Shown here piece by piece: positions 5,918 through 6,088 of a DNA stretch of 6,088 nt. The notes under the pieces are model-generated. The model ran no database searches. It was not told the DNA's origin and saw only the letters and a program-made list of their open reading frames with translations. Both the position numbers and the translations under genes were made by a program. Source of the DNA: Rhodoferax sp. (GTDB lineage Bacteria; Pseudomonadota; Gammaproteobacteria; Burkholderiales; Burkholderiaceae_C); NCBI GenBank assembly GCA_026785765.1, contig JAJAZK010000351.1, positions 1-6,088 of the forward strand, given 5' to 3'. Within the stretch, counting starts at the first letter, position 1; every line of letters starts with the position of its first letter.

Positions 5918-6088
5918 TGCCCAGGCCACGCGGCCCAAGCCGCAGCCCCGTTCGGGGTGAGCCGCTGCAGTGCTCAAAACAGGCGGGCCGCCCGAGCGTG
6001 CGATTGGCGCAATGGCCGACGCCAATGGCACCAGCTGTTTTTCCGCGCTTCGCGCCTGCGGCTTTGATCGGGCCGCGCGGCCTGGGCA
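5918..6088. repeat. Structured inverted-repeat element with long terminal arms
   Basis: The left arm 5918-5936 (TGCCCAGGCCACGCGGCCC) is complementary to 6070-6088 at 18 of 19 positions; only A5928 against C6078 fails. After a five-base bulge on the right (6065-6069), 5937-5945 (AAGCCGCAG) pairs perfectly with 6056-6064. Between the arms lie five short hairpins: 5946-5949/5954-5957 (CCCC/GGGG), 5958-5962/5972-5976 (TGAGC/GCTCA), 5984-5987/5991-5994 (CGGG/CCCG), 6003-6009/6020-6026 (ATTGGCG/CGCCAAT) and 6044-6047/6051-6054 (CGCG/CGCG). A T5 run is at 6038-6042. The arms match far better than chance for a spacing of about 110 bases. This could be a MITE-like or other intergenic repeat, two inverted copies of a short repeat, or a structured RNA. 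The right arm ends at the last base of the window, so the element may extend further. Confidence 0.55.

Noticed and set aside
6003..6042. Intrinsic terminator: ATTGGCG/CGCCAAT stem followed by a T5 run
   Set aside because: The T run starts 11 bases after the stem instead of directly after it, so the classical arrangement is not met.
5822..6067. Possible 81-residue plus-strand protein after the sirtuin
   Set aside because: Arg/Ala-rich, no motif, and it runs through both inverted-repeat structures; not supportable as a gene.
5837..6088. Minus-strand frame open from the window edge to a stop at 5837 (about 83 codons), possible end of a gene entering from the right
   Set aside because: The product has no recognisable family pattern and crosses the inverted repeats; it cannot be distinguished from a chance open frame in GC-rich DNA without the sequence beyond 6088.
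5918..6088. Integron attC site
   Set aside because: No GTTRRRY-type core sites or paired R/L boxes are visible; the arms are GC-rich and near-perfect instead of bulged in the attC manner.

Overview
The window is GC-rich, gene-dense bacterial chromosome. The codon usage favours G/C-ending codons, and the gene types (LivF-type ABC ATPase, EthA/AlmA-like flavin monooxygenase, YbiO-like MscS channel, EamA permease, class II sirtuin) fit a GC-rich Pseudomonadota, probably gamma- or betaproteobacterial. The sequence alone does not settle genus or order.

Layout from left to right. (1) Bases 1-179 hold the last 58 codons of a branched-chain amino-acid-type ABC ATPase. (2) A 178-base gap holds two weak short hairpins. 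(3) A full-length 487-residue flavoprotein monooxygenase of the EthA/AlmA group (358-1821, +) follows. (4) A 697-residue mechanosensitive channel of the large YbiO-like MscS subfamily (1842-3935, -) runs convergently with the monooxygenase, their ends only 20 bases apart. (5) An 82-base divergent promoter region separates the channel from a DMT/EamA permease (4018-4908, +). (6) A class II, SIRT4-like sirtuin (4939-5808, +) begins 30 bases after the permease stop and is probably cotranscribed with it. (7) The last 280 bases hold no gene I can support but are rich in inverted repeats. The most notable is a pair of arms, 5918-5945 and 6056-6088, that match over 27 of 28 positions and enclose several smaller hairpins.

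No single pathway links the genes. The monooxygenase oxidises a hydrophobic ketone, alkane or thio-compound; the channel protects against osmotic downshock; the permease and sirtuin may form a two-gene unit, but no shared substrate is evident. I did not find a convincing new multi-gene system. The best candidate for something undescribed is the structured inverted-repeat element at the right edge, which runs up to the last base of the window, so its true extent cannot be seen.
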